NCBI RefSeq assembly: GCF_026151205.1
Contig: NC_087084.1
Span: 15,640,322 to 15,704,321, forward strand
DNA: 64,000 nt
From: Bolinopsis microptera
Taxonomy: Eukaryota; Ctenophora; Tentaculata; Lobata; Bolinopsidae
Direction: 5' to 3'
The notes below the pieces were generated by a model. That model was not told where the DNA came from and did not search any database. It worked only from the letters and a program-made list of their open reading frames with translations. Position 1 is the stretch's first letter. Every line of letters begins with the position of its first letter. Below, piece by piece: positions 12,101-24,800 of this stretch. The position numbers and the translations under genes are program-made.

Positions 12101-15100
12101 CCCCAGGTTTCAGGGGTACATACCAAGGTCTCACAGCTACAATCCCCAGGTTTCAGGGGTACATACCAAGGTCTCACAGCTACAATCCCCAGGTTTCAGG
12201 GGTACATACCAAGGTCTCACAGCTACAATCCCCAGGTTTCAGGGGTACATACCAAGGTCTCACAGCTACAATCCCCAGGTTTCAGGGGTACATACCAAGG
12301 TCTCACAGCTACAATCCCCAGGTTTCAGGGGTACATACCAAGGTCTCACAGCTACAATCCCCAGGTTTCAGGGGTACATACCAAGGTCTCACAGCTACAA
12401 TCCCCAGGTTTCAGGGGTACATACCAAGGTCTCACAGCTACAATCCCCAGGTTTCAGGGGTACATACCAAGGTCTCACAGCTACAATCCCCAGGTTTCAG
12501 GGGTACATACCAAGGTCTCACAGCTACAATCCCCAGGTTTCAGGGGTACATACCAAGGTCTCACAGCTACAATCCCCAGGTTTCAGGGGTACATACCAAG
12601 GTCTCACAGCTACAATCCCCAGGTTTCAGGGGTACATACCAAGGTCTCACAGCTACAATCCCCAGGTTTCAGGGGTACATACCAAGGTCTCACAGCTACA
12701 ATCCCCAGGTTTCAGGGGTACATACCAAGGTCTCACAGCTACAATCCCCAGGTTTCAGGGGTACATACCAAGGTCTCACAGCTACAATCCTGAAACAGGG
12801 TTCCAACCAAGCTATCAGATTCTTCGTCTTCAACAACTTAAAATCTTCTTTCCAGGTTATTATATTTGATATATTATTTTCACCTTCACCTGCCCTTACA
12901 TTAATCTGTGTACCAAAGAAAACTCAATGAATACTTTTACTATAATTTACAGCTTTTTAATACCCTTCTACTACTTTATTACTAATTACTACGCTACTTA
13001 AAAGGGTGGAGATAACACGGTGGAAATAGGAATTGCGCGCACATTTTTGTGTGGTGGAATTGCTGGAGCAGCCAGTGTATTCGGTGAGATCACTTATTTC
13101 TCTGTTTCATCCAACAATATTTCATTTTCGTCATGTAAAACAACATTATTTTGGCATGTACAAAAAACTCATTTATTCAAGAAGAACTCTTAAATCATAG
13201 ATTATATGGTTGTTGTGAGCCGTCAATTAAGTGATGAATAGTCCATCACAATCGAAAGAAAAGCAGCCGCAAATAACTATGGAAATATTTAACCTCGCAA
13301 CCATAAACCTTACTAACAATTGCTATGGCAAAAAACAAATGTTTGCTAGGTTACAAGTCAACAAATAATTGCTATTTAACATGACAAATGGTTGCTAGGT
13401 AACAAATGATTGTTAATTGCTATTTAACATGACAAATGGTTGCAGGTAGCTGTTAATTGCTATTTAACATGACAAATGGTTGCTAGGTAGCAAATGATTG
13501 TTAATTGCTATTTAACATGACAAATGGTTGCTAGGTAGCAAATGATTGTTAATTGCTATTTAACATGACAAATGGTTGCCAGGTAACACCCCTCTGGACG
13601 TTGTAAAGACAAGAATGCAAGGTTTGGACAGGCACCTGTACAGAAACACACTCCACTGCGCGCAGGAGGTCCTCAAACACGACGGTCTCAAAGGGTGCGG
13701 TATTTTTAATTTGTAACATTGTGTTTCTAGATGTAACATTGTGTTTCTAGATGTAACATTGTGTTTCTAGATGTAACATTATGTTTCTAGATGTGACACT
13801 GTGTTTCTAGATGTAACACTCTGTTTCTAGATGTAACATTGTGTTTTTAGATGTGACACTGTGTTTCTAGACGTGACATTGTTTTTATAGATGTAACATT
13901 GTGTTTCTAGATGTAACACTGTGTTTCTAGATGTAGCAATGTGTTTCTAGATGTAACAATGTGTTTCTAGATGTAACACTGTGTTTCTAGATGTTACACT
14001 GTGTTTTCTAGATGTAAAACTGTGTTTCTAGATGTAACACTGTGTTTTATAGATGTAACACTGTGTTTCTAGATGTTACACTGTGCTTCTAGATGTAACA
14101 CTATGTTTTCTAGATGTAACTCTGTGCTTCTAGTTGTAACACTGTTACACTGTGTTTCTAGATGTAACACTGTGTTTTTTAGATGTAACACTGTGTTTCT
14201 AGATGTTACACTGTGTTTTCTAGATGTAAAACTGTGTTTCTAGATGTAACACTGTGTTTTCTAGATGTAACACTGTGCTTCTAGATGTTACACTGTGTTT
14301 CTAGATGTTACACTGTTTTCTAGATGTGACACTGTGTTTTCTAGATGTAACACTGTGCTTCTAGATGTTACACTGTGTTTCTAGATGTTACACTGTTTTC
14401 TAGATGTAACACTCTGTTTCTAGATGTAACATTGTGTTTTTAGATGTGACACTGTGTTTCTAGACGTGACATTGTTTTTATAGATGTAACATTGTGTTTC
14501 TAGATGTAACACTGTGTTTCTAGATGTAACAATGTGTTTCTAGATGTAACAATGGTTTCTAGATGTAACACTGTGTTTCTAGATGTTACACTGTGTTTTC
14601 TAGATGTAAAACTGTGTTTCTAGATGTAACACTGTGTTTTATAGATGTAACACTGTTACACTGTGTTTCTAGATGTAACACTGTGTTTTATAGATGTAAC
14701 ACTGTTACACTGTGTTTCTAGATGTAACACTGTGTTTTATAGATGTAACACTGTTACACTGTGTTTCTAGATGTAACACTGTGTTTTATAGATGTAACAC
14801 TGTTACACTGTGTTTCTAGATGTAACACTGTGTTTTATAGATGTAACACTGTTACACTGTGTTTCTAGATGTAACACTGTGTTTTATAGATGTAACACTG
14901 TTACACTGTGTTTCTAGATGTAACACTGTGTTTTATAGATGTAACACTGTTACACTGTGTTTCTAGATGTAACACTGTGTTTTATAGATGTAACACTGTT
15001 ACACTGTGTTTCTAGATGTAAAACTGTGTTTCTAGATGTAACACTGTGTTTTATAGATGTAACACTGTTACACTGTTTTCTAGATGTTACACTGTGTTTC

Positions 15101-15594
15101 TAGATGTAAAACTGTGCTTCTAGATGTAACACTGTGTTTCTAGATGTAACACTGTTACAATGTGTTTCTAGATGTAACACTGTGTTTTCTAGATGTAACA
15201 CTGTGTTTCTAGATGTTACACTGTGTTTCTAGATGTAACACTGTGTTTTCTAGATGTAACACTGTGTTTTCTAGATGTGACACTGTGTTTCTAGATGTTA
15301 CACTGTGTTTTCTAGATGTTACACTGTATTTTTACACTATATATATTTAGATGTTACACTGTTACACTATAACACTGTAACACTGTGTTTTCTAGATGTT
15401 ACACTGTGTTTCTAGATGTAACACTGTTACACTGTATATAGTGAGATAGTGTATAGTATATAATACAATATATTTTCAGGTTTTATAAAGGCACAGTGCC
15501 CAGGCTGGGGAGGGTTGTGTTCGACGTTGCGTTTGTTTTCACAATTTACGAGCAAACTATGAAAGTGCTGGATCTCGTCTGGAAAACTGACTAA
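9186..15594 (+). CDS. SLC25A1: Mitochondrial tricarboxylate (citrate) carrier
   Basis: This gene encodes an inner-mitochondrial-membrane exchanger of citrate for malate, exporting citrate for lipid synthesis. Exons: 9186-9242, 9649-9856, 10324-10409, 10551-10688, 12752-12855, 13005-13083, 13583-13694 and 15480-15594 (TAA). All junctions are GT-AG with matching phases. The three repeats of the carrier family each show their Pro-x-[Asp/Glu]-x-x-[Lys/Arg] signature: [19 protein letters not shown] and [10 protein letters not shown]. Near-identity to vertebrate SLC25A1 runs through [53 protein letters not shown] and [11 protein letters not shown] to the Trp-Lys-Thr-Asp C-terminus. About 299 codons are seen. 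The start codon exon upstream of 9186 was not found. Introns before exons 1, 5, 7 and 8 carry tandem arrays. Confidence 0.93.
9243..9648 (+). other. Carrier intron without an array
   Basis: A GT-AG intron of 406 bp between the HPGKA exon and the first carrier-repeat exon. It holds no tandem array, unlike most neighbouring introns, and is therefore a useful contrast. Confidence 0.8.
10942..12794 (+). repeat. 43-bp array repeating a 3' splice site and exon start
   Basis: Exactly 43 copies of a 43-bp unit lie end to end: potential exon starts run from 10946 to 12752, which is 42 periods with no length change. Each unit holds an intron end (AATCCCCAG) followed by the first 34 bases of the carrier exon that encodes [13 protein letters not shown]. 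Only about four units carry a base change. The last copy continues into the true exon (12752-12855). The + strand has no stop in any frame, and 42 x 43 = 1806 is divisible by three, so splicing to the first acceptor would keep the frame and add 602 codons. Confidence 0.95.
13367..13584 (+). repeat. ~48-bp array running into a carrier acceptor
   Basis: About four to five imperfect copies of a unit containing AATTGCTATTTAACATGAC then AAATGGTTGCTAGGTA. The last unit continues as GGTTGCCAG followed by exon bases GTAACACC, so the acceptor of the exon at 13583 is a variant of the repeated GGTTGCTAGGTAAC. The array again includes the splice junction. Confidence 0.85.
13715..15445 (+). repeat. ~20-bp minisatellite in the last carrier intron
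   Basis: Dozens of diverged copies of a 20-22-bp unit (TGTTTCTAGATGTAACACTG) fill most of the 1.8-kb intron between 13694 and 15480. From about 14640 to 15060 a higher-order 49-bp unit (with TTTTATAGATG and GTTACACTG) is repeated about eight times. The units carry TTTCTAG, which resembles a 3' splice site. The array starts about 20 bases after the donor and stops about 35 bases before the acceptor. Confidence 0.9.
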
Positions 15595-15631
15595 ACACTG
15601 AACCTGGTGGTGTGATGTTACTACTGTTACG

Positions 15632-15710
15632 TGACGTCATCATTGTGACGTCATCAATGTGACGTGACGTCATCATTGTGACGTGACGTCATCATTGTGA
15701 CGTGACTTTG
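15632..15710. promoter_or_regulatory. Cluster of four TGACGTCA (CRE/ATF) octamers
   Basis: Full palindromic TGACGTCA sites occur at 15632, 15646, 15665 and 15684, with further TGACG half-sites, about 40 bases after the carrier stop codon. They are part of a short tandem repeat. TGACGTCA is the consensus site of CREB/ATF bZIP factors. Whether it is a functional enhancer or just repeat slippage cannot be told from sequence. Confidence 0.55.
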
Positions 15711-17870
15711 TAACAATAGCATGCGTACTTTTGATGAATAATTTACATGTTTTAGATTGAAATACTTAACCTAGAAATCTTAAAAAGCTATTTTTACGAC
15801 ATTAGTTTATAGTTTTAACAAGGATGTTTTTTTTCAATTAAATATAATTAAACGACTTTTGAATTATCTCACATTTATATTTAAAGTATTTCTCTATTCA
15901 ACTGACTCAGTGTTATTAGAACAAAAAGTTTCATATTTTTTGACAAAATGTTTAGTCTTTTTAATGATCTGTGGAATCTTGTTGTTTATTAACCTAATTC
16001 TAATAATATGTGTGTGTTTTGGGATTTTACCATGTTAGGTATGTGACTATGTGGGTAATTTATTGACTATGTCAGATCAGTTCTCGTTATACTTACCAAT
16101 AAATATGAATTATATGATATTGTTTGAAGTTTCCTATGCGACGATATTTATCATTTGTTTCTTAACTTTTTTGGATAAGGAGTAAGGACTGTATTCCTGA
16201 GCAATTTAACTTACTTCCTATATTTACATCTAAATTTAAGAGACGTCTCTAACCGCTGTGTCGAATATTTGCTTAAAGCGTAATGAGCCGTTACACTGGC
16301 ATGCCAGGATTCAGTGTTCCTACATCTCCTTAGTCATTGAACTTGTCTCGTGATGAGCCCAGCGTGAGGCGCGCGCGCGCACCCAGCGTGAGGCTCGCGC
16401 GAAAATAATTGTACTTTCATTACATAAATATCGCCGCCGCGTACTGCATTACGACGCGCTTCAGCTCCTTAAATTCCTTAGAACCGGCCACGAAATACTT
16501 TTAACGAGGAATGTCATGTTAATTGTTACACAAACTTAGATCAAATAAAAATACCATGAGTGATGGTTGTCACACTGATCCCTTCAAACCATCACATCCT
16601 CAAATTACATGTTGTTATGTTTTGTAAGCGTAGGAAGCACTTTCTAAATGCGAAATTATACATTCTGACTAGCAAATAGTTGATTGAGTAGAATCTGTCA
16701 CAGACAAAGCTACACACAATACGGCTTCTAGAAATTTCCTTTATCAATTGTATAGCGCCAACGAATTTGTGGAGAGCCTTGAGAGTCGAGGTAATTGGTG
16801 CTGTTACAATTATAAATATTGATAAACGATAATAGAATTTGAGAATCAATGCTAATTGCTTCCTAATTGCTTACTAATTGGAACAGATTTAAACATTTAT
16901 ATTGAATAACCCATAATTTCTCAAATGAGTGAACAGTAACTACAAATCACATTACTTTCAAATATTTTCACATTGTAAATAATATTTCGCCCCCACTTGG
17001 GGAATGCGCTACAGTTAAAAGTAACTTTCTAAATTAGAAACAATGCAACTTAATGTTAAAATCAGTTAAAACAATGATAATGTGCGCTGAATGGGGTTCA
17101 GAGTTTTAACAATGTCTTTAAATTTTACATTTCGACGATGAAAATATGAAAAATCGTTTGTTTTTCTTGAGACTTCAAAGCATTTTGTTCGTTTCTTAAC
17201 TTAAAACATATCATTGCAATAATAAACCCTCGACATTTAAATCGTGTTATACCTATCATTACTCATTAATATTAACGTTATTAATATTAATAATAACATT
17301 AATATTAATGCAATTACTTATACTCATTAATATTAATGCAAAGGTCTATCAAAATTCTTGAAGTTGTCATACATTTTACAAAACGCTATCAATACCATAA
17401 ACACTGGAGCTGTTTCTAAAATCTAAATTCTAAAATTCTCAATTTTCAAAATGTTGCGATTTTAAAATATCGTCATTACCACGGCAGGTAAAATCATTGG
17501 AAAGTGGAAATGAAGCGGGTCGTAAGTAAAAGTGGTATCAAATTATAAGATATTTAGAAATTAGAGTGGGACGATAAGAAATGTAAAATATTGGTGTTTT
17601 AACAGTGAGGCAGGTGTCATGTCCACTATTACTACTAGTACAGGTATTACTGGTGTATAATACTAGTACAGTATATACTATTAGTACAGTGTATACTATG
17701 TAGTATGTACTAGTATAGTGTATATATAAATACATCTCTTTTACTGAGGACAAGGTATTGTTATTGTTAAGTTACCCAGATCCTAGTGGGTTATTCTGCA
17801 AGTTCTACCAATCTAACAATTTGTATATTGTTCAGATAAACCACATCGCAGTAAACAATAACCCTGTCAT

Positions 17871-17907
17871 ATTGCTGTACCCTGTAACTGTTACAGGGTA
17901 CAGCAAT
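17871..17907. repeat. Perfect 18-bp-arm palindrome
   Basis: ATTGCTGTACCCTGTAAC, a single T, then its exact reverse complement. It would form a long hairpin or cruciform with almost no loop. Confidence 0.9.
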
Positions 17908-18574
17908 ACCACACCTGCTTACATTGCACCACATTATTAGTTCCGGCATCTGCCCCTAACTTTACTAAACTAGTCACGGTAGTTCTACTACACTTACAGT
18001 TTAAATGCAAAAGTTAGAGCATATTTGTCGCAGGAATCCCTAATTTCGACCAGCAATAATTTGAAGAGTTATTCAGTAGTATATTATATAGGTATATATT
18101 ATGTATATTATTCGCATATATCAGGAACCTTATACGAGGCACATAACATGATATTATCCAGTGAAATAATCGTGTGGGAAAGTTTTCTAAAAGTAACATT
18201 CTTACAGTTTACATTATATCATCTCAGTAATACAGATTAAAGGTACTTGCGGTATTTTGTACAAATAGAGATACAGTTTTACGTCATCAATAACCATGGT
18301 AACAATGGTAACCTTGATAACGTTCATTGATTAAGCTCGCAAAACTCATCATAACAATCACCGACACTGTGTACGCCAAATAGTGACGTCACAATTCGGA
18401 CAATTGCTAGGATAGTTGCATCACTATTGCGTCACTACTAGGATAATGGTGCCACTATTCAAATAACGGCGTCAGTATATTCATTTCTTCAGGTTTTCTG
18501 AGAACTTTTCTGAAATTCTTCTCACTGCACCACGGGCACGGTTCACCTGAAACGAGTTGTTACGTGACAGTGTT

Positions 18575-18705
18575 GCTATTGTAACTGCAGAGTTGCTATG
18601 GTAACTGCAGTGTTGCTATGGTAACTGCAGTGTTGCTATGGTAACATAATGGTAACTGCAGTGTTGCTATGGTAACTGCAGTGTTGCTATGGTAACATAA
18701 TGGGT
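18575..18705. repeat. 20-bp minisatellite between convergent genes
   Basis: About six copies of TGTTGCTATGGTAACTGCAG, some interrupted by CATAATG, in the intergenic space downstream of both the carrier and MOB1. This is one of the few arrays not next to a recognised splice site. Confidence 0.8.
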
Positions 18706-18873
18706 GAGTCTATGAGTAAACTATTATAAAGGGAAATAATATGAGAAAAGCCTATTTTAATTCAAATTTGTCCATTTTAGAATAGTAGTTAACACTTAGT
18801 AGCATGAGATTGTAAAAACTACTGTTACTTTAGTTATTTAGTTATGTTACTTTAGTTTGACTTAACTAACTTC

Positions 18874-21800
18874 TTATTTGGGTTCCTTGTTGATGAGCTT
18901 GTCAATGAGGTCTTTAAGTGGAGCATACTGTTTCTCTTCGATCAGGCGGAACTCGTTACAAAAGTAAACAAAGTGCTTCAGTGAAGTGTTCAGATGAGGC
19001 TCTTCTCCCAAATCTAAAATATAATTTTATAAAATATCTGAAATTGAATGTTAATTATTATCAAATTTTAACTTTTTAAACAGAAACATTTCTGTCAAAT
19101 AGATTACAATGCATCAGACAAGTAACGTTAGTGAAATGGCAGTGGTAAGTGTGACTCACCTATAACGTTATTGAAATGGCAGTGGTAAATGTGAGCATAT
19201 ACTCTGAAAAGCTTCTTCAGGATGTTCTTACAAATTGAGAGGAAATTCTGAAAATATTCACTGTAAGTTATGCGGAGTAAGCTCGAGTTGTAAACACTAA
19301 AGAAATTAATTTTGTGATCTGACACTGATAACAATAAATTTATCATTGACTAATTCTAACATTGCCCAGTTTATGAGATACACAAATGTAATGATGGCAG
19401 ATATGTTACCATGATGTTACCATGACAACTAACCTTGGTGTTACCATGATGTTACCATGACAACTAACCTTGGTGTTACCATGATGTTACCATGACAACT
19501 TACCTTGGTGTTACCATGATGTTACCATGACAACTTACCTTGGTGTTACCATGATGTTACCATGACAACTTACCTTGGTGTTACCATGATGTTACCATGA
19601 CAACTTACCTTGGTGTTACCATGATGTTACCATGACAACTAACCTTGGTGTTACCATGATGTTACCATGACAACTAACCTTGGTGTTACCATGATGTTAC
19701 CATGCCAACTTACCTTGGTGTTACCATGATGTTACCATGACAACTTACCTTGGTGTTACCATGATGTTACCATGACAACTTACCTTGGTGTTACCATGAT
19801 GTTACCATGACAACTTACCTTGGGAAAGGCGACACCGATCTTATCAGGGAACATTTTATCATCCTCCAACTGGTCTTGTACCCAGGTCATCAACAAATCT
19901 ATATACTGGAAATTAAACCAGGTCATCAACAAATCTATATACTGGAAATTAAACCAGGTCATCAACAAATCTATATACTGAAAATTAAACCAGGTCATCA
20001 ACAAATCTATATACTGGAAATTAAATGTTTTCTTATTTTGTGGAGTCACAAGAATACCAAGTTGTATACTAAACAATGTATAATACAATGTATAATGTAC
20101 TGTTATACAATGTATAATGTAATATAATACAGTGTATAATACTGTTATACAATATACTGTTATACAATGTATAATGTACTGTACAATGTACTATAAAATG
20201 TATAATGTACTGTTATACAATGTACTATACGATGTATAATATAATGTATAATGTACTGTTATACAATGTATAATGTAATATAATACAGTGTATAATACTG
20301 TTATACAATATACTGTTATACAATGTATAATGTACTGTACAATGTACTATAGAATGTATAATGTACTGTTATATAATGTACTATACAATGTATAATGTAC
20401 TGTTATATACAATGTACTATACAATGTACTGTTATACAATGTACAGTTATACAATGTATAATGTACTGTAATGATAATATCTCTCAGTGTAATGATAATA
20501 TCTCTCAGTGTAATGATAATATCTCTCAGTGTAATGATAATATCTCTCAGTGTAATGATAATATCTCTCAGTGTAATGATAATATCTCTCAGTGTAATGA
20601 TAATCTTTCTCAGTGTAATGATAATATATTATCTTTTTACCCTAGGAGCAGAACACTTGATAGGTTTTGAGGTACCGTCAGACCAATGGTACTCGTATTT
20701 AGGACCCGCTGTCATTATCGAGCAGGACTCCTCAGTACAGTAGTCTTGTATAGTTCCGTACAGCATACTGAAGTTATATCAGTACTAGAGTTGTATTTTT
20801 GTGTGTTATTTTGTTATATAAATATGGAAAATAGCAACATCACTTAATATTCTCAATTATTCAATCCACCTATATTGTGCCTCATATTTGTTGTAACCAG
20901 GAGATGCTACTATTACTGAAGTGTGTTATGTGTGAGAGAGATGACTAACTTGATTTGGTTGTAGAAATCTACAGTGTTAACTGCCACCCACTCGCACAGA
21001 TCCTCTCCGTCAGGTAATTTAACTGCGAGTCCCAGGTTACCCGACCCTGCAAACACAGTTAGTTAGTTATAATACACATAAACATTGAACACAGTTAGTT
21101 AGTTATAATACACATAAACACAGTTAGTTAGTTATAATACACATAAACACAGTTAGTTAGTTATAATACACATAAACACAGTTAGTTAGTTATATTACAC
21201 ATAAACACAGTTAGTTAGTTATAATACACATTACCACAGTTAGTTAGTTATATTACACATAAACACAGTTAGTTAGTTATAATACACATAAACATTAAAC
21301 ACAGTTAGTTAGTTATAATACACATAAACACAGTTAGTTAGTTATAATACACATAAACACAGTTAGTTAGTTATAATACACATAAACACAGTTAGTTAGT
21401 TATAATACACATAAACACAGTTAGTTAGTTATAATACACATAAACACAGTTAGTTAGTTATATTACACATAAACACAGTTAGTTAGTTATAATACACATA
21501 AACACAGTTAGTTAGTTATAATACACATAAACACAGTTAGTTAGTTATAATACACATAAACACAGTTAGTTAGTTATATTACACATAAACACAGTTAGTT
21601 AGTTATAATACACATAAACACAGTTAGTTAGTTATAATACACATAAACACAGTTAGTCAGTTATATTACACATAAACACAGTTAGTTAGTTATAATACAC
21701 ATAAACACAGTTAGTTAGTTATAATACACATAAACATTAAACACAGTTAGTTAGTTATAATACACATAAACACAGTTAGTTAGTTATAATACACATAAAC

Positions 21801-24800
21801 ACAGTTAGTTAGTTATAATACACATAAACACAGTTAGTTAGTTATAATACACATAAACACAGTTAGTTAGTTATATTACACATAAACACAGTTAGTTAGT
21901 TATAATACACATAAACATTAAACACAGTTAGTTAGTTATAATACACATAAACATTAAACACAGTTAGTTAGTTATAATACACATAAACATTAAACACAGT
22001 TAGTTAGTTATAATACACATAAACATTAAACACAGTTAGTTAGTTATAATACACATAAACATTAAACACAGTTAGTTAGTTATAATACACATAAACACAG
22101 TTAGTTAGTTATAATACACATAAACACAGTTAGTTAGTTATAATACACATAAACATTAAACACACTCAGTTATAATACACATAAACACAGTTAGTTAGTT
22201 ATAATACACATTAACACAGTTAGTTAGTTATATTACACATTACCACAGTTAGTTAGTTATAATACACATAAACACAGTTAGTTAGTTATAATACACATAA
22301 ACACAGTTAGTTAGTTATAATACACATAAACATTAAACACAGTTAGTTAGTTATATTACACATAAACACAGTTAGTTAGTTATAATACACATAAACACAG
22401 TTAGTTAGTTATAATACACATAAACACAGTTAGTTAGTTATAATACACATAAACACAGTTAGTTAGTTATAATACACATAAACACAGTTAGTTAGTTATA
22501 ATACACATAAACACAGTTAGTTAGTTATAATACACATAAACACAGTTAGTTAGTTATAATACACATAAACACAGTTAGTTAGTTATATTACACATAAACA
22601 CAGTTAGTTAGTTATAATACACATAAACACAGTTAGTTAGTTATATTACACATAAACACAGTTAGTTAGTTATATTACACATAAACACAGTTAGTTAGTT
22701 ATATTACACATAAACATTAAACACAGTTAGTTAGTTATAATACACATAAACACAGTTAATTAGTTATAATACACATAAACACAGTTAGTTAGTTATATTA
22801 CACATAAACATTAAACACAGTTAGTTAGTTATATTACACATAAACACAGTTAGTTAGTTATAATACACATAAACACAGTTAGTTAGTTATAATACACATA
22901 AACACAGTCAGTTAGTTATATTACACATAAACACAGTTAGTTAGTTATAATACACATAAAACACAGTTAGTTAGTTATATTACACATAAACACAGTTAGT
23001 TAGTTATATTACACATAAACACAGTTAGTTAGTTATAATACACATAAACACAGTTAGTTAGTTATAATACACATAAACACAGTTAGTTAGTTATAATACA
23101 CATAAACACAGTTAGTTAGTTATAATACACATAAACACAGTTAGTTAGTTATAATACACATAAACACAGTTAGTTAGTTATAATACACATAAACACAGTT
23201 AGTTAGTTATAATACACATAAACACAGTTAGTTAGTTATAATACACATAAACACAGTTAGTTAGTTATAATACACATAAACACAGTTAGTTAGTTATATT
23301 ACACATAAACACAGTTAGTTAGTTATATTACACATAAACACAGTTAGTTAGTTATAATACACATAAACACAGTTAGTTAGTTATATTACACATAAACATT
23401 AAACACAGTTAGTTAGTTATAATACACATAAACACAGTTAATTAGTTATAATACACATAAACACAGTTAGTTAGTTATATTACACATAAACATTAAACAC
23501 AGTTAGTTAGTTATATTACACATAAACACAGTTAGTTAGTTATAATACACATAAACACAGTTAGTTAGTTATAATACACATAAACACAGTCAGTTAGTTA
23601 TATTACACATAAACACAGTTAGTTAGTTATAATACACATAAAACACAGTTAGTTAGTTATAATACACATAAACACAGTTAATTAGTTATAATACACATAA
23701 ACACAGTTAGTTAGTTATATTACACATAAACACAGTTAGTTAGTTATAATACACATAAACATTAAACACAGTTAGTTAGTTATAATACACATAAACACAG
23801 TTAGTTAGTTATAATACACATAAACACAGTTAGTTAGTTATAATACACATAAACACAGTTAGTTAGTTATAATACACATAAACACAGTTAGTTAGTTATA
23901 TTACACATAAACATTAAACACAGTTAGTTAGTTATAATACACATAAACACAGTTAATTAGTTATAATACACATAAACACAGTTAGTTAGTTATATTACAC
24001 ATAAACATTAAACACAGTTAGTTAGTTATATTACACATAAACACAGTTAGTTAGTTATAATACACATAAACACAGTTAGTTAGTTATAATACACATAAAC
24101 ACAGTTAGTTAGTTATATTACACATAAACACAGTTAGTTAGTTATAATACACATAAACACAGTTAGTTAGTTATAATACACATAAACACAGTTAGTTAGT
24201 TATAATACACATAAACACAGTTAGTTAGTTATAATACACATAAACACAGTTAGTTAGTTATAATACACATAAACACAGTTAGTTAGTTATATTACACATA
24301 AACATTAAACACAGTTAGTTAGTTATAATACACATAAACACAGTTAATTAGTTATAATACACATAAACACAGTTAGTTAGTTATATTACACATAAACATT
24401 AAACACAGTTAGTTAGTTATATTACACATAAACACAGTTAGTTAGTTATAATACACATAAACACAGTTAGTTAGTTATAATACACATAAACACAGTTAGT
24501 TAGTTATATTACACATAAACACAGTTAGTTAGTTATAATACACATAAACACAGTTAGTTAGTTATATTACACATAAACACAGTTAGTTAGTTATAATACA
24601 CATAAACACAGTTAGTTAGTTATAATACACATAAACACAGTTAGTTAGTAATAATACACATAAACACAGTTAGTTAGTTATATTACACATAAACACAGTT
24701 AGTTAGTTATAATACACATAAACATTAAACACAGTTAGTTAGTTATAATACACATAAACACAGTTAGTTAGTTATATTACACATAAACATTAAACACAGT

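Larger units (their letters stand above)
15595..18573. other. 3' UTR and intergenic DNA between convergent genes
   Basis: Apart from the CRE-like cluster and the palindrome at 17871, this holds AT-rich DNA, a GC patch with alternating CG near 16366-16400, an ATTAATATTAA-rich tract near 17265-17340 and a low-complexity ACTAGTACAGTATA tract near 17630-17730. AATAAA-like motifs occur, but I cannot choose a polyadenylation site. No exon is seen. Confidence 0.5.

Noticed and set aside
10942-12855. Real protein of 600 extra residues encoded by the 43-bp array
   Set aside because: The array is open only because a 43-bp unit lacks stops in three frames; the conserved carrier needs just one copy. Reported as a splicing possibility, not a gene product.
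19807-20743. Open reading frames of 90-106 codons through the MOB1 intron repeats on +
   Set aside because: They are translations of tandem repeats opposite to, or outside, the MOB1 exons and have no start context or conservation.
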